From NCBI RefSeq assembly GCF_026239555.1, contig NZ_JAPIVP010000006.1:124001-188000 (forward strand): DNA of 64,000 nt, read 5' to 3'. Positions 35,079-44,279 of this stretch are shown here, one piece after another. A program made the translations under genes and the position numbers. The first letter of the stretch is position 1; each line of letters begins with the position of its first letter. Source of the DNA: Pedobacter sp. PF22-3. GTDB taxonomy: Bacteria > Bacteroidota > Bacteroidia > Sphingobacteriales > Sphingobacteriaceae. Under the pieces are notes generated by a model. The model worked only from the letters and a program-made list of their open reading frames with translations. It did no database searches and had not been told where the DNA came from.

Positions 35079-38066
35079 ATGAAAAAAATGTACAAACTGA
35101 TTTACTTTACCGAGGTATGCAGGCTGCAGGGTTTATTGATTATGCTCATGTTATTCTCTGTAAATGTAATTGCGCAAAATACGCAGAACATCAGCGGTAG
35201 AGTTGTTGATGAGACAAACCAGCCAATTCCTGGTGTAACCGTAAGAATAAAAGGTTCTACAGGCGGAACTTCTACCAATCTTGATGGAAACTATAACATT
35301 TCGGCAAAATCATCAAACGTTTTAGTTTTTTCCATGCTGGGCAGTATATCAAAGGAAGTATCTGTTGGCAATCAAACGCGGATTAACGTAACGCTTATGC
35401 CAGATAATCAAAATTTGAAAGATGTTGTGGTAATCGGTTATGGTACCGCGAATAAAAAAGATGTAACTGGTGCGGTGACTTCAATAAAATCAGAAGAGTT
35501 TAATCAGGGCGTTATGGTAAACCCGGCACAACTTTTACAGGGAAAGGTTGCCGGTTTAAATGTAACTAAAAGTGGCGATCCAAATGCTAAGCCATCAACA
35601 ATATTACGTGGACCTTCTACCTTAAGAGAAGGTGCTGCGCAGGAACCATTTTATGTTATTGATGGCGTTCCAGGGGCTTCGATTGATCTGCTTGCGCCTG
35701 CTGACATCGAAAATATTGATATCCTTAAAGACGCTTCTTCCACGGCTATTTATGGTTCAAGGGCAGCAAACGGCGTTATCATCGTAACAACCAAGAGATC
35801 TAAAAGCGGGCAAGCCCGTTTATCATACAGTGGATATGCTGCAGTTGAAAAGGTATCCAAAAAGTATGATATGCTTTCGGCACCTGAGTTAAGACAATAT
35901 CTTGTTGATAATAAGCAGACTTTAAATCCTGTTGATGATGACGGTTCCGACACCAATTGGCAATCGTTGCTCGAAAGAACAGGTTATTCGCAAAACCATA
36001 ACCTTTCTTACGGAGGGGCAGGTCAATCTTCTGATTATGGGGCGAGTGTAAACTATCTGGATAATAAAGGGATCTTAAAAAACACATCATTAAGAAGAAC
36101 TGTTGTCAGGGCATACCTTAACGAAAAATTTTTTAACGACCGTTTAAAACTTGGTTTAACAATTACAAACAGCAATTCCAAAAGCTCAGATATTAATCAA
36201 TCTCAGGCATTACCAAATATGCTTTTCTTTTTGCCAACAGTTAGTCCGTTTAATACTGATGGTACTTATAAAGAAAACTATAACCGTATAGGAAGTGGTA
36301 CAAGAAATCCTTTATCGATTGTAGACAATAACATTTTTGACAACCTAAACAATAAAACCCTGATTAACGGGATGGTGCAGGTGAATATTATTGATGGCTT
36401 GCGGTTTACAGCTAGTATCTCTTCGCAACGGGACCAGAACAGTTACAGCAGTTACCTAAACAGCCAATCTGGTTTAGCCAGGGGTGTTAACGGACAAGCG
36501 CAAAAAATTGATATTTTAAATAAAAGCCAGGTATTGGAGGGCTATTTCAATTATGATAAAACCTTTGGCAAGCACAGTTTAAAATTACTTGGCGGTTATT
36601 CATGGCAGGAAGACAGGACCAATGATGGTTTTGGTGTAAGAACGCAAAATTTTTCAAATGATAATTTAAGTTACAATAACCTATTTCTTTCTAACCCCAG
36701 TTTGTTATCACAAATAGCTTTCAATGATGCGCCTATATCTACTTTAAGATTAATATCATACTACGGCAGGGTTCAGTACAATTATAATGAAAAGTATCTT
36801 TTTCAAGCATCGTTAAGAGATGATGGTTCTTCAGCTTTTGGTAAGAATAACCGTTGGGGTTTATTCCCTGCAGTATCTGCCGGATGGAGAATTATTGGCG
36901 AGGATTTTATGAAAACTGTTCCGGTAATCAGCGATTTAAAACTACGTGCAGGTTATGGTGTGTCGGGTAACAGTTTAGGCTTTGATGCTTTCTCTTCATT
37001 GTTAATTTATGGAACACTTTCGGGAAGCAACAAGTTTTTAAACAATGGCAACATTAGCAATGCAATTGGCCCGGTAAGAAATCCGAATCCGGATTTGAAA
37101 TGGGAAAGTACGGCAACTACCAACATCGGTTTAGATTTTGGTTTATTTAAGGACAGAATTACAGGTTCAGTTGATTTTTATGTGAAGAAAACTTCTGATT
37201 TAATTTACGATCGTTACGAAGTTTCTACAACACAATTTTTCCTGCCAACCATTACAGCCAATGTAGGTAAAATCAAAAATACCGGTGTTGAGTTTTCGTT
37301 AAATGCTGTAGCGGTCAAAACTGATAATTTTAAGTGGACAACTTCTCCAAATATCGCACACAACAAAAACGTAGTTGAAACCTTATCTGATGATTTCTAT
37401 AAAATCGATTTGATCAGGACAGCATCGCTGGGTGGTCAGGGTCAGTCTGGAAATTTCAGTCAAATCATACAACCAGGTTATGCTTTGGGTACTTTTAACT
37501 TATGGAATTATGCAGGTAAAAATGCGTCTGGCGTAAGTACTTATATTAATGCTGCTGGCCAAACTATTGCCACGCAACCCTTAACAACGGATGCTAAAAT
37601 TGCAGGAGATGCACAACCAAAGTTAATTTACGGCTGGGCAAATAGGTTCAATTACAAAAACTGGGATTTAAATTTCCTTGTTCGCGGCGTATTGGGCAAT
37701 AAAATTTTAAATGCAACCAAAGCATCACTAAATAATCCTGCTGGCGCTAAGAACCAGAATATTCCTCGTTTTACTTTGGGCGAATCTTTTAACGACAATA
37801 TTGCCTATTTAATATCTGATCGTTTTATAGAAAGCGGTTCTTACCTGCGTTTAGACAATGCAACGCTAGGTTATACCATCAGACCAAAAAACCCATCTAT
37901 TAAGGCCATCAGGTTATATGTAACCGCAAACAATTTATTTGTGATTACAAACTACACTGGTATCGACCCTGAAATCAACATTGGAGGCTTAACGCCAGGT
38001 ATCGATAACAATAATTATTATCCAAAAACAAGAACATTCAGCTTTGGTGTAACTGCATCATTCTAA
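35079..38066 (+). CDS. SusC/RagA-like TonB-dependent transporter (no STN domain)
   Basis: A 995-residue SusC-family transporter. After the signal segment (ending VNVIAQ) comes a carboxypeptidase-like domain (ISGRVVDETNQPIPGVTVRIKG), the TonB-box region VVVIGYGTANKKDVTGAVTSI, and the plug (LLQGKVAGLNVTKSGDP, FYVIDGVPGASIDLL, STAIYGSRAANGVIIVTTKR). The barrel ends FSFGVTASF. Lack of an STN domain and of a sigma/FecR pair means different control from the other two SusC loci. Downstream partners are phospho-ester hydrolases, suggesting a phosphorylated cargo (inference). Confidence 0.95.
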   Translation: MKKMYKLIYFTEVCRLQGLLIMLMLFSVNVIAQNTQNISGRVVDETNQPIPGVTVRIKGSTGGTSTNLDGNYNISAKSSNVLVFSMLGSISKEVSVGNQTRINVTLMPDNQNLKDVVVIGYGTANKKDVTGAVTSIKSEEFNQGVMVNPAQLLQGKVAGLNVTKSGDPNAKPSTILRGPSTLREGAAQEPFYVIDGVPGASIDLLAPADIENIDILKDASSTAIYGSRAANGVIIVTTKRSKSGQARLSYSGYAAVEKVSKKYDMLSAPELRQYLVDNKQTLNPVDDDGSDTNWQSLLERTGYSQNHNLSYGGAGQSSDYGASVNYLDNKGILKNTSLRRTVVRAYLNEKFFNDRLKLGLTITNSNSKSSDINQSQALPNMLFFLPTVSPFNTDGTYKENYNRIGSGTRNPLSIVDNNIFDNLNNKTLINGMVQVNIIDGLRFTASISSQRDQNSYSSYLNSQSGLARGVNGQAQKIDILNKSQVLEGYFNYDKTFGKHSLKLLGGYSWQEDRTNDGFGVRTQNFSNDNLSYNNLFLSNPSLLSQIAFNDAPISTLRLISYYGRVQYNYNEKYLFQASLRDDGSSAFGKNNRWGLFPAVSAGWRIIGEDFMKTVPVISDLKLRAGYGVSGNSLGFDAFSSLLIYGTLSGSNKFLNNGNISNAIGPVRNPNPDLKWESTATTNIGLDFGLFKDRITGSVDFYVKKTSDLIYDRYEVSTTQFFLPTITANVGKIKNTGVEFSLNAVAVKTDNFKWTTSPNIAHNKNVVETLSDDFYKIDLIRTASLGGQGQSGNFSQIIQPGYALGTFNLWNYAGKNASGVSTYINAAGQTIATQPLTTDAKIAGDAQPKLIYGWANRFNYKNWDLNFLVRGVLGNKILNATKASLNNPAGAKNQNIPRFTLGESFNDNIAYLISDRFIESGSYLRLDNATLGYTIRPKNPSIKAIRLYVTANNLFVITNYTGIDPEINIGGLTPGIDNNNYYPKTRTFSFGVTASF

Positions 38067-38077
38067 AAAACACAAAA

Positions 38078-39667
38078 ATGAAAAAGTTTATAATCTTATT
38101 TAATATTCTGGCTTGTCTGATGGTATTGGAATCATGCAGCAAGTTAGATGTCGATGTAGAATCTCAGTATGTAAAGGAAAATTTTCCAACTACAAACGCA
38201 GATTATTCGGCACTTTTTGGCACCATGTATTCTAATTTATCATCACAGTACGGCGTGCCTTATTGGAGAATGCAGGAACTTTCTACCGATGCGGCTATCC
38301 TGCCTGCACGTGATGGGAATTTTGATGATGGGGGCCAGTACCGCCAGTTGCATTACCACACCTGGACAATCGATCATCCAAATGTAAGGGACATTTGGCA
38401 GTGGGGCTTCGGCGGTATTAATAATTGCAACCGCTTAATTAACCTTACAACCGAGTCAGTTGCATCTGAAGCTTCAAAAGCAAGCAGTTTAGCGGAAGTA
38501 AGAGCAATGCGGGCCTTGTATTATTATTTTATGATGGATTTGTATGGTAATGTACCCATTATCGATACTTTTCCAGTTAACACCCTTCCCGGTAACCAAA
38601 CCCGTGAAAAGGTATTTGAATTCATAGAAAAAGAACTATTAGCTGTTGTTGCGCAATTACCGGTAAAAGACAATAATAACAGGGTTCTGGTTTATGGAAG
38701 ACCAACACAGGCTATGGCCTATGCATTGCTTGAGAAAATGTATTTAAATGCTGAGGTTTATACCGGCAAACCAAGGTATGCAGATGCCGTTATCATGGCT
38801 GATAACATTTTGAAAAACAGCAATTATAGTCTTGATGCAAAATATAGCGATATTTTCGATGTGAACAACGGTCCATTGGTTAACGAGACCATTTTTGCAA
38901 TCCCTTATGATCAGCAAATTCCTGGTAATCAAATCACGAGGTTTGGTTTTTACCCGGCTTTAGCAGCAGCTTACGGCATAAATGTTGGTTTCAGTATCTC
39001 GATGAGTACTACGCCTGAATATTATAACCGCTTCAATTTGACAAACGATATTCGCAACAGCTTCTGGTTAATTGGTAAGCAATATGCACCGGATGCAAAC
39101 CGTAAACCTGATTTAACCAAACCTGTTTATGTTGCAGGAACAACAACGCAAATTGAGATTACCCCTGACCTTATTTTAAAACCAGGTAAACCAATGGATT
39201 TAGGTAATACGGTTGCTGATCAGGCAAAAGGTGTCCGCTCAGTAAAATACTGGCCAGATCCAAATGCCATTCAGGCTACCAGGTTAAACGGAAACGATAT
39301 GCCGGTTTTACGTCTTGCCGATGTAATGTTAATGAAAGCCGAAGCCATATTAAGAGGCGCAACAGCAACTACGGTAAATGGCGAATTACAAACACCACTT
39401 TTATTGTTAAATAAAATAAGGGCCCGTGCAGGTGCAGAAACGGCTAGCGCAGTAAGTTTGCAGGATTTACTTGATGAGCGTGCACGCGAATTTAGTTGGG
39501 AAGCCTGGAGAAGAAACGATCTGATTCGTTTTGGGCAGTTCGAAACAGAATACCCTTTACCAAACGATGTCTTAAAAATGAATAAAGATATCACCAGAAG
39601 AATCTACCCGATTCCTGCTAACGAACTAAAGCTTAATAGCAATTTAAAACAGAACCCTGGCTACTAA
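38078..39667 (+). CDS. SusD/RagB-like surface lipoprotein
   Basis: A 529-residue SusD partner, 11 bp after SusC. The lipobox MVLESC places the lipidated Cys near residue 20. SusD features include EVRAMRALYYYFMMDLYGNVPIIDTF, the TPR-like helices, VLRLADVMLMKAEAILRGA and LLDERAREFSWEAWRRNDLIRFGQFE, ending LKQNPGY. It should cap the upstream transporter and bind the same ligand. Confidence 0.94.
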   Translation: MKKFIILFNILACLMVLESCSKLDVDVESQYVKENFPTTNADYSALFGTMYSNLSSQYGVPYWRMQELSTDAAILPARDGNFDDGGQYRQLHYHTWTIDHPNVRDIWQWGFGGINNCNRLINLTTESVASEASKASSLAEVRAMRALYYYFMMDLYGNVPIIDTFPVNTLPGNQTREKVFEFIEKELLAVVAQLPVKDNNNRVLVYGRPTQAMAYALLEKMYLNAEVYTGKPRYADAVIMADNILKNSNYSLDAKYSDIFDVNNGPLVNETIFAIPYDQQIPGNQITRFGFYPALAAAYGINVGFSISMSTTPEYYNRFNLTNDIRNSFWLIGKQYAPDANRKPDLTKPVYVAGTTTQIEITPDLILKPGKPMDLGNTVADQAKGVRSVKYWPDPNAIQATRLNGNDMPVLRLADVMLMKAEAILRGATATTVNGELQTPLLLLNKIRARAGAETASAVSLQDLLDERAREFSWEAWRRNDLIRFGQFETEYPLPNDVLKMNKDITRRIYPIPANELKLNSNLKQNPGY

Positions 39668-39676
39668 ATTAAAAAT

Positions 39677-40741
39677 ATGAAACTGATTACCTGTGTTGGT
39701 GTATTGCTGGTATTGCCCGCAATTGCTTTAATTAATAAAAAGGACGATTTGCCAATCAATCAGATACAGGTAATCGGTTCGCATAACAGTTATAAGCAAG
39801 CCATCAATCCGGCTTTGTTCAATGTTATAAAATCACAGGATTCGGCAGCTGCCAACAGTCTGGATTATGAACATATTCCTATGCCCGAGCAATTAAATAT
39901 GGGTTTAAGAAATCTCGAAATCGATGTTTATGCTGATGAGAAAGGTGGTAAATACGCCCATCCCAGAGGTTTTGAACAGGTAAAGGGGCAACCAGAATTC
40001 GATAAAGACGGTGAAATGAATAAACCCGGATTTAAGGTATTTCATGTTCCGGATTTAGATTTCAGGTCGTCGGCACTAACTTTTGTAATTGCATTACAGC
40101 AATTAAAGGAATGGTCGGAAGCTCATCCAGACCATACGCCTGTTTTTATCACATTAGAAGTTAAAGACGATTCGATAAAACGTAAAGGATTTACACAGCC
40201 TGAAATTTTCACCAGTAAAACTTTTGATGAGCTGGATGCGGTAATTATTGAACATTTAGGAAAGGAACATATCATAAATCCTGATATGATTCGAGGTAAA
40301 TACAACACTTTGGAAGAAGCTGTTCTGGCCAAAAACTGGCCGAAGCTTAGTCAGGCGAAAGGTAAATTCCTTTTTGTTCTGGATGCCAAGGACCGAAAAC
40401 GCGCTACCTACATTCAGGGGCATCCATCACTTAAAGGCCGTGTACTCTTTGCCAATGCAGAACCAGGAACGCCGGAGGCCGCTTTAATGATCCGGAATAA
40501 TCCGAAGGATGAACAGATTCCTGAATTGGTAAAGAAAGGCTACATCATTAGAACCAGAGCAGATGCCGATACAAAGCAAGCCAGAAATAATGATTGGAGT
40601 GATTTCGAAGCAGCCTGTAAATCGGGCGCCCAAATTATTACAACAGATTATTATAAAAAGAGTAAACACTTTAAATCAGATTATGCCATCAGTTTTGCTG
40701 GTGGAAAATACTTTAGAGCCAACCCTTTATTTAAAAATTAA
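39677..40741 (+). CDS. secreted Ca2+-dependent phosphoinositide phospholipase C-like enzyme
   Basis: A 354-residue exported PI-PLC-fold protein. A short hydrophobic N terminus precedes the TIM-barrel catalytic parts: IQVIGSHNSYKQA (first His), LRNLEIDVYADEKGG (Glu and Asp metal ligands), FKVFHVPDLDFRS (second His), PVFITLEVKD, and the C-terminal GAQIITTDYY. Relatives hydrolyse phosphoinositides or similar glycerophosphodiesters. It lies between SusD and an alkaline phosphatase with 8-9 bp gaps, so it is likely to free phosphate esters for import or dephosphorylation. Confidence 0.85.
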   Translation: MKLITCVGVLLVLPAIALINKKDDLPINQIQVIGSHNSYKQAINPALFNVIKSQDSAAANSLDYEHIPMPEQLNMGLRNLEIDVYADEKGGKYAHPRGFEQVKGQPEFDKDGEMNKPGFKVFHVPDLDFRSSALTFVIALQQLKEWSEAHPDHTPVFITLEVKDDSIKRKGFTQPEIFTSKTFDELDAVIIEHLGKEHIINPDMIRGKYNTLEEAVLAKNWPKLSQAKGKFLFVLDAKDRKRATYIQGHPSLKGRVLFANAEPGTPEAALMIRNNPKDEQIPELVKKGYIIRTRADADTKQARNNDWSDFEAACKSGAQIITTDYYKKSKHFKSDYAISFAGGKYFRANPLFKN

Positions 40742-40749
40742 GAATAGGT

Positions 40750-42153
40750 ATGAATAGAAGATCGTTATTAAAAGGAGGTTTATTAACCGGTTTAGGTTTG
40801 CCTTTTGTGGGTATGAAAGATGTAATTGCTTCGCCTATAGTTGGACGTAAAAAAGCTAAAAACATCATTATGATGGTGAGTGATGGGATGAGTATCGGAA
40901 CGCTGAATATGGCCGATATCTATTCTAATCGCATATTCGGCAGAAGCAGTAAATGGTTAGGGCTCTATAGAGATAATAAAGCTGTAAGAGCGCTAATGGA
41001 TACCGCTTCTGCAAGTTCTTTAGTTACCGATTCTGCCGCAGCCAGTTCATCCTGGGGTGGGGGCATGCGCGTAAGAAACGGTTCGCTAAACGTAGGTATG
41101 AATGGTGAAAAGCCACAGCCAATTCTTCAAAAGTTTAAAGAAAAAGGTAAGAAAGTTGGTTGCGTAACCACTGTGCCTATTACCCATGCAACGCCGGCAG
41201 GTTTTTGCATCAATATTGATAACCGCGGTGGACAGGATATTATTGCAGAAATGTACTTAGGCCTGAAATTCGATGTGATGATGGGTGGCGGCCATAAATA
41301 TTTCGGGAAGAAAAGGACAGGTGGAAACGTGATTCCGAAATATTTAACACAGGGCTACAAAGTTGCTGAAAACAGGGCCGAGATGTTAGCCTTAGATAAA
41401 TCAAAACCAGTTTTGGGTTTGTTTGCAGAAGATGGAATGCCTTACGAGGTGGATAGACTACATGATCAGGAACTCATAAAATCGACACCAACACTGGCAG
41501 AGATGACTATGAAAGCGATCGAACTAATGAAAGATCATAAAGATGGTTTTGCTTTACAGGTTGAAGCGGGTAAAGTAGATTGGGCAGCACATTCGAATGA
41601 TTTGAGCGGTTTAATCTTCGATCAGCTTGCTTTTGATGAAGCTGTAGGAAAAGTAATAGAATTTGCTGAAAAGGATGGCGAAACATTGGTGATCATTACC
41701 ACAGATCATGGTAATTCGAATCCTGGTTTGTTTTATGCAGATGAAGCCAATAAAAAGTTCGATAGCCTTCAAAACTTCAAACATAGTAATACCTGGCTTT
41801 TGGCGCAGCTCAATCAATCCTTTAGCGAACAGAAAATAATTGATCTGATAAAAGAAAATCAAGGTTTTGAAATGAAAGCAGAAGATGTAAAATCTTTATT
41901 GGTTCATTTTAAGGATATTGTTCCTGGTCAGCTTTACAACGAATCAAACCTGCCATTTTATGAGTATGGCAAAATTTTGGGTAAATATACCGATGTACAA
42001 TGGGCAGGAATGAATCATACTGGTGACTACGTGGAATTAACCATGTTTGGTCCGGGTTCAGAAAATTTAAAACCTTTTGTTAAAAATTACGAGCTGCATA
42101 ACTTTATGCTTAAAGCTGCAGAAATGCCTGAAGCGTTTTTGGTAAAAGCTTGA
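40750..42153 (+). CDS. alkaline phosphatase (Tat-type signal)
   Basis: A 467-residue alkaline-phosphatase superfamily enzyme. The N terminus NRRSLLKGGLLTGLGLP is a twin-arginine-type signal. Metal and active-site segments include NIIMMVSDGMSIG (Asp), the nucleophile Ser in SLVTDSAAASSSWG, THATPAGFC, DWAAHSND, ITTDHGNSNPGL and GMNHTGDYVE. It should act outside the cytoplasm and remove phosphate from the products of the neighbouring phospholipase, though specificity is not proven. Confidence 0.92.
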   Translation: MNRRSLLKGGLLTGLGLPFVGMKDVIASPIVGRKKAKNIIMMVSDGMSIGTLNMADIYSNRIFGRSSKWLGLYRDNKAVRALMDTASASSLVTDSAAASSSWGGGMRVRNGSLNVGMNGEKPQPILQKFKEKGKKVGCVTTVPITHATPAGFCINIDNRGGQDIIAEMYLGLKFDVMMGGGHKYFGKKRTGGNVIPKYLTQGYKVAENRAEMLALDKSKPVLGLFAEDGMPYEVDRLHDQELIKSTPTLAEMTMKAIELMKDHKDGFALQVEAGKVDWAAHSNDLSGLIFDQLAFDEAVGKVIEFAEKDGETLVIITTDHGNSNPGLFYADEANKKFDSLQNFKHSNTWLLAQLNQSFSEQKIIDLIKENQGFEMKAEDVKSLLVHFKDIVPGQLYNESNLPFYEYGKILGKYTDVQWAGMNHTGDYVELTMFGPGSENLKPFVKNYELHNFMLKAAEMPEAFLVKA

Positions 42154-42276
42154 TGATTCAGAAAATTGAAAGGTTGCGGGACATCTTCATTTACGGTTTT
42201 CTATTGGAGTCTGTCAATGGTAGAATTCAGTTTTTAGTTAAAAACAAAGAAGTTGGATGACAGGTTTAGAATGAAT

Positions 42277-42357
42277 CGTCATCTCGACCGCAGCGGAGAG
42301 ATCTTTTAACATAGTTCAAAGATCTCTCCACTACGCGTTGCTCCGGTCGAGATGACG
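42277..42357. repeat. palindromic CGTCATCTCGACCG element (full copy)
   Basis: Terminal arms CGTCATCTCGACCG and CGGTCGAGATGACG are perfect complements. Inside lie GAGAGATCTTT and AAAGATCTCTC arms, so the whole 81 bp folds as a nested hairpin. A related copy is at 55485-55564. It lies in the 346-bp gap before the PHP gene; nothing else is seen there. Confidence 0.85.
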
Positions 42358-42499
42358 ACTTTTCTTTAGAATCTGTCGTAGCTTTATAGAAAGACTTATT
42401 AATTGCATTATTGTGCTTCGATCCACTAAACGTGACAATTGTCTGGAGATTCACTGATTATGATACAATCTCATTTTAATCCCAAATTTTAATCAAGCA

Positions 42500-43672
42500 A
42501 TGAAAATTCGTTTAATTTTTTTTCAATTATTATTTAGCCTTATTATACTTTTAAATGCTACTGATCTCCAGGCACAGGAAACTACTAATCCTCCGGCAAT
42601 CGTAAATAAAAATGGTGTTTGGTTAAAGGGCGATCTGCACGTACACTCGAGGCACAGTACAGAATCATCCAACAATTCGATTTCGAAAATTATTAATTTT
42701 TCAAAGTCAGTTGGGATGGATTATCTAGCCATAACCGACCATGATAATCATGTTAATGGCGATGTTGCGCACCATACCTGGGCCGATCCGGAATTTAAAT
42801 CAGATTCGCTGCTTTTGCTTTATGGCGCCGAATGGACAACCACCAGGGGGCATGGAAATGTATTTTCTGATAAGCCGTATGACCATCAACGTTTATATAA
42901 TATCAGGGATGCCCGCGACGTCAATATTGGGAAAGTTAAGAAATCGTTAGGGATTCATTTGTCGGCAAATCATCCTAGTGGAAAGGATAATTTTGGCTTT
43001 TCTTATGATTTGGTTAAATCTATCGAGGTCTGGAATTCGGCTGTTTGGCCGAAGAATGCCAACGCAATAATGATTTGGGATGACATGCTTTCTTCGGGCA
43101 GAATGATGACAGGCAGAGGTGGAAGCGATACCCATCATGGTGTGCCCACGGCAGATGAAAAACCGAGCGCAAATACATATCAGGCAGAATTTAATTATGT
43201 GGGTACGCCAACAACCTGGGTTTTCGCAAAAGAACGTAGCCTTAAGGCAGTTATAAATGCTTTAGATCATGGAAAAGCTGCTGTTAGTTCCAATCCTTAT
43301 GCGCCAAGAGTAGAGTTTTATGCTGATTATAATGGTAACGGTAAGTTTGAAATGATGATGGGTGATAATGCCATTTCAAAGGGTAAACCGATAAAGTTTC
43401 AGGTGCAATTGATTGGCAATAAATTACCTGCAGCGCAATATACTGTTACCGTAATCAAGAATGGCGCAAAGCTGAACAGCTTTCAGGTTAGCGGTCAGGT
43501 TCCTGCTTTTCAGTTTACCGATACACCAGATTTAAAAGGCCGCACCTATTACCGCGTTACGGTAGAAGGTAAAAATACTGATTACCCTCAAGTGCCAAAA
43601 TCTGCAGCGTTAAGCGAAAAAATGGTGGCGCTATCTAATCCGATCTACTTTAATTTTGATTCTAAATTTTAA
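42500..43672 (+). CDS. secreted PHP-domain metallohydrolase (CehA/McbA-like)
   Basis: A 390-residue exported protein: signal peptide (ends LQAQ), then a PHP domain with KGDLHVHSRHS, LAITDHDNHVNG, LYGAEWTT, HLSANHP and GRGGSDTHHG as metal-binding segments, and a C-terminal beta domain (about 290-390). CehA/McbA-type members act on esters and phospho-esters. It is the last gene after phospholipase and phosphatase, but with a 346-bp gap and an intervening palindrome it may be a separate transcript. The substrate is unknown. Confidence 0.82.
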   Translation: MKIRLIFFQLLFSLIILLNATDLQAQETTNPPAIVNKNGVWLKGDLHVHSRHSTESSNNSISKIINFSKSVGMDYLAITDHDNHVNGDVAHHTWADPEFKSDSLLLLYGAEWTTTRGHGNVFSDKPYDHQRLYNIRDARDVNIGKVKKSLGIHLSANHPSGKDNFGFSYDLVKSIEVWNSAVWPKNANAIMIWDDMLSSGRMMTGRGGSDTHHGVPTADEKPSANTYQAEFNYVGTPTTWVFAKERSLKAVINALDHGKAAVSSNPYAPRVEFYADYNGNGKFEMMMGDNAISKGKPIKFQVQLIGNKLPAAQYTVTVIKNGAKLNSFQVSGQVPAFQFTDTPDLKGRTYYRVTVEGKNTDYPQVPKSAALSEKMVALSNPIYFNFDSKF

Positions 43673-43681
43673 TTATAGCCA

Positions 43682-43705
43682 GTGTTAGATGGAAACATCT
43701 GACAC
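43682..43705. repeat. GAAA-loop hairpin directly after the PHP gene
   Basis: Stem GTGTTAGATG, loop GAAA, stem CATCTGACAC (10 bp, one G-U), 10 bp after the stop codon and followed by CACGAATAG. It could serve as a 3' end structure of that mRNA. Confidence 0.8.
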
Positions 43706-43729
43706 CACGAATAGATACCTAATAAATGT

Positions 43730-43846
43730 CGTCATTGCGAGGAGGAACGACGAAGCAATCTTTCCTGCTAGCGATCCTTGCGCTAAAGATTGCTTCTTGA
43801 AATCAGGGCAGACTTTCTGCTGAAAAGTATTCTCGCAATTGACGAT
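43730..43846. repeat. CGTCATTGCGAG-type palindromic element
   Basis: It begins CGTCATTGCGAGGAGG and ends CTCGCAATTGACGA; inside, GAAGCAATCTTT and AAAGATTGCTTC are inverted. The right end merges with the first 141-bp unit. Confidence 0.75.
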
Positions 43847-43940
43847 TTCTCAAGGATATCCATAACGTTAAGTTCTCTAGTAGTACAAATTGCGGGAGAA
43901 TTATCCCATTGTCAGATGGAAACATCTGACACCACAAATA
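43800..43940 (+). repeat. 141-bp tandem repeat, unit 1
   Basis: It starts AAATCAGGGCAGA and ends with the GAAA-loop hairpin TGTCAGATG / CATCTGACA (43910-43931) plus ACCACAAATA. An internal pair ATTCTCGCAATT ... AATTGCGGGAGAAT could form a second, larger stem. Confidence 0.85.
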
Positions 43941-44082
43941 AAATCGGGGCAGATTGCCGGCTGAAAAGTATTCTCGCAATTGACGATTTCTCGAAGATAT
44001 TGATAACATTAAGCTTTCCAGAAGTACAGATTTTGGGAGAAATATATCAGTGTCAGATAGAAACACCTGACACCACGAATAG
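43941..44082 (+). repeat. 141-bp tandem repeat, unit 2
   Basis: It starts AAATCGGGGCAGA, shares CTGAAAAGTATTCTCGCAAT and TGACGATTTCTC with unit 1, and ends in a weakened hairpin (GTGTCAGATA / CACCTGACAC, two mismatches) and CACGAATAG. Confidence 0.85.
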
Positions 44083-44279
44083 CTGAGACAATCATGGTTC
44101 TCAGGATTGCAATTCTATATTTATAACACAGCCTCCATTTTTTTTAGCATCAGAATTATAGATTAGATTTTTAGAATCATCAAAGCAAAATGCCATAAAT
44201 ATCAGCATTTTAATATATCGCCGGGTTTGGCTTTATGTTCGTAGTTTTGGATTCAATTTTTTTTATAATTTTACTGGCT
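44083..44279. other. AT-rich leader before the second sigma gene
   Basis: No gene or clear TAnnTTTG box seen; it presumably holds the sigma promoter. Confidence 0.4.

Noticed and set aside
39677..40741. PI-PLC-like gene as a glycerophosphodiester phosphodiesterase (GlpQ)
   Set aside because: The fold is similar, but the GSHNSYK and EIDVYAD spacing and the long insert to FHVPD fit the Ca2+-dependent PI-PLC group better; GlpQ is not excluded as a related activity.
43800..44082. 141-bp units as integron attC sites
   Set aside because: The length fits, but I see no RYYYAAC/GTTRRRY ends in the right places, no cassette genes and no integrase.
43800..44082. Repeat units as a CRISPR array
   Set aside because: The units are long tandem copies without unique spacers, and no cas genes are present.
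43790..44086. Open frames of about 90-98 codons on both strands
   Set aside because: They lie entirely within the 141-bp tandem repeats and the palindromic element; the apparent protein repeats simply mirror the DNA repeats.
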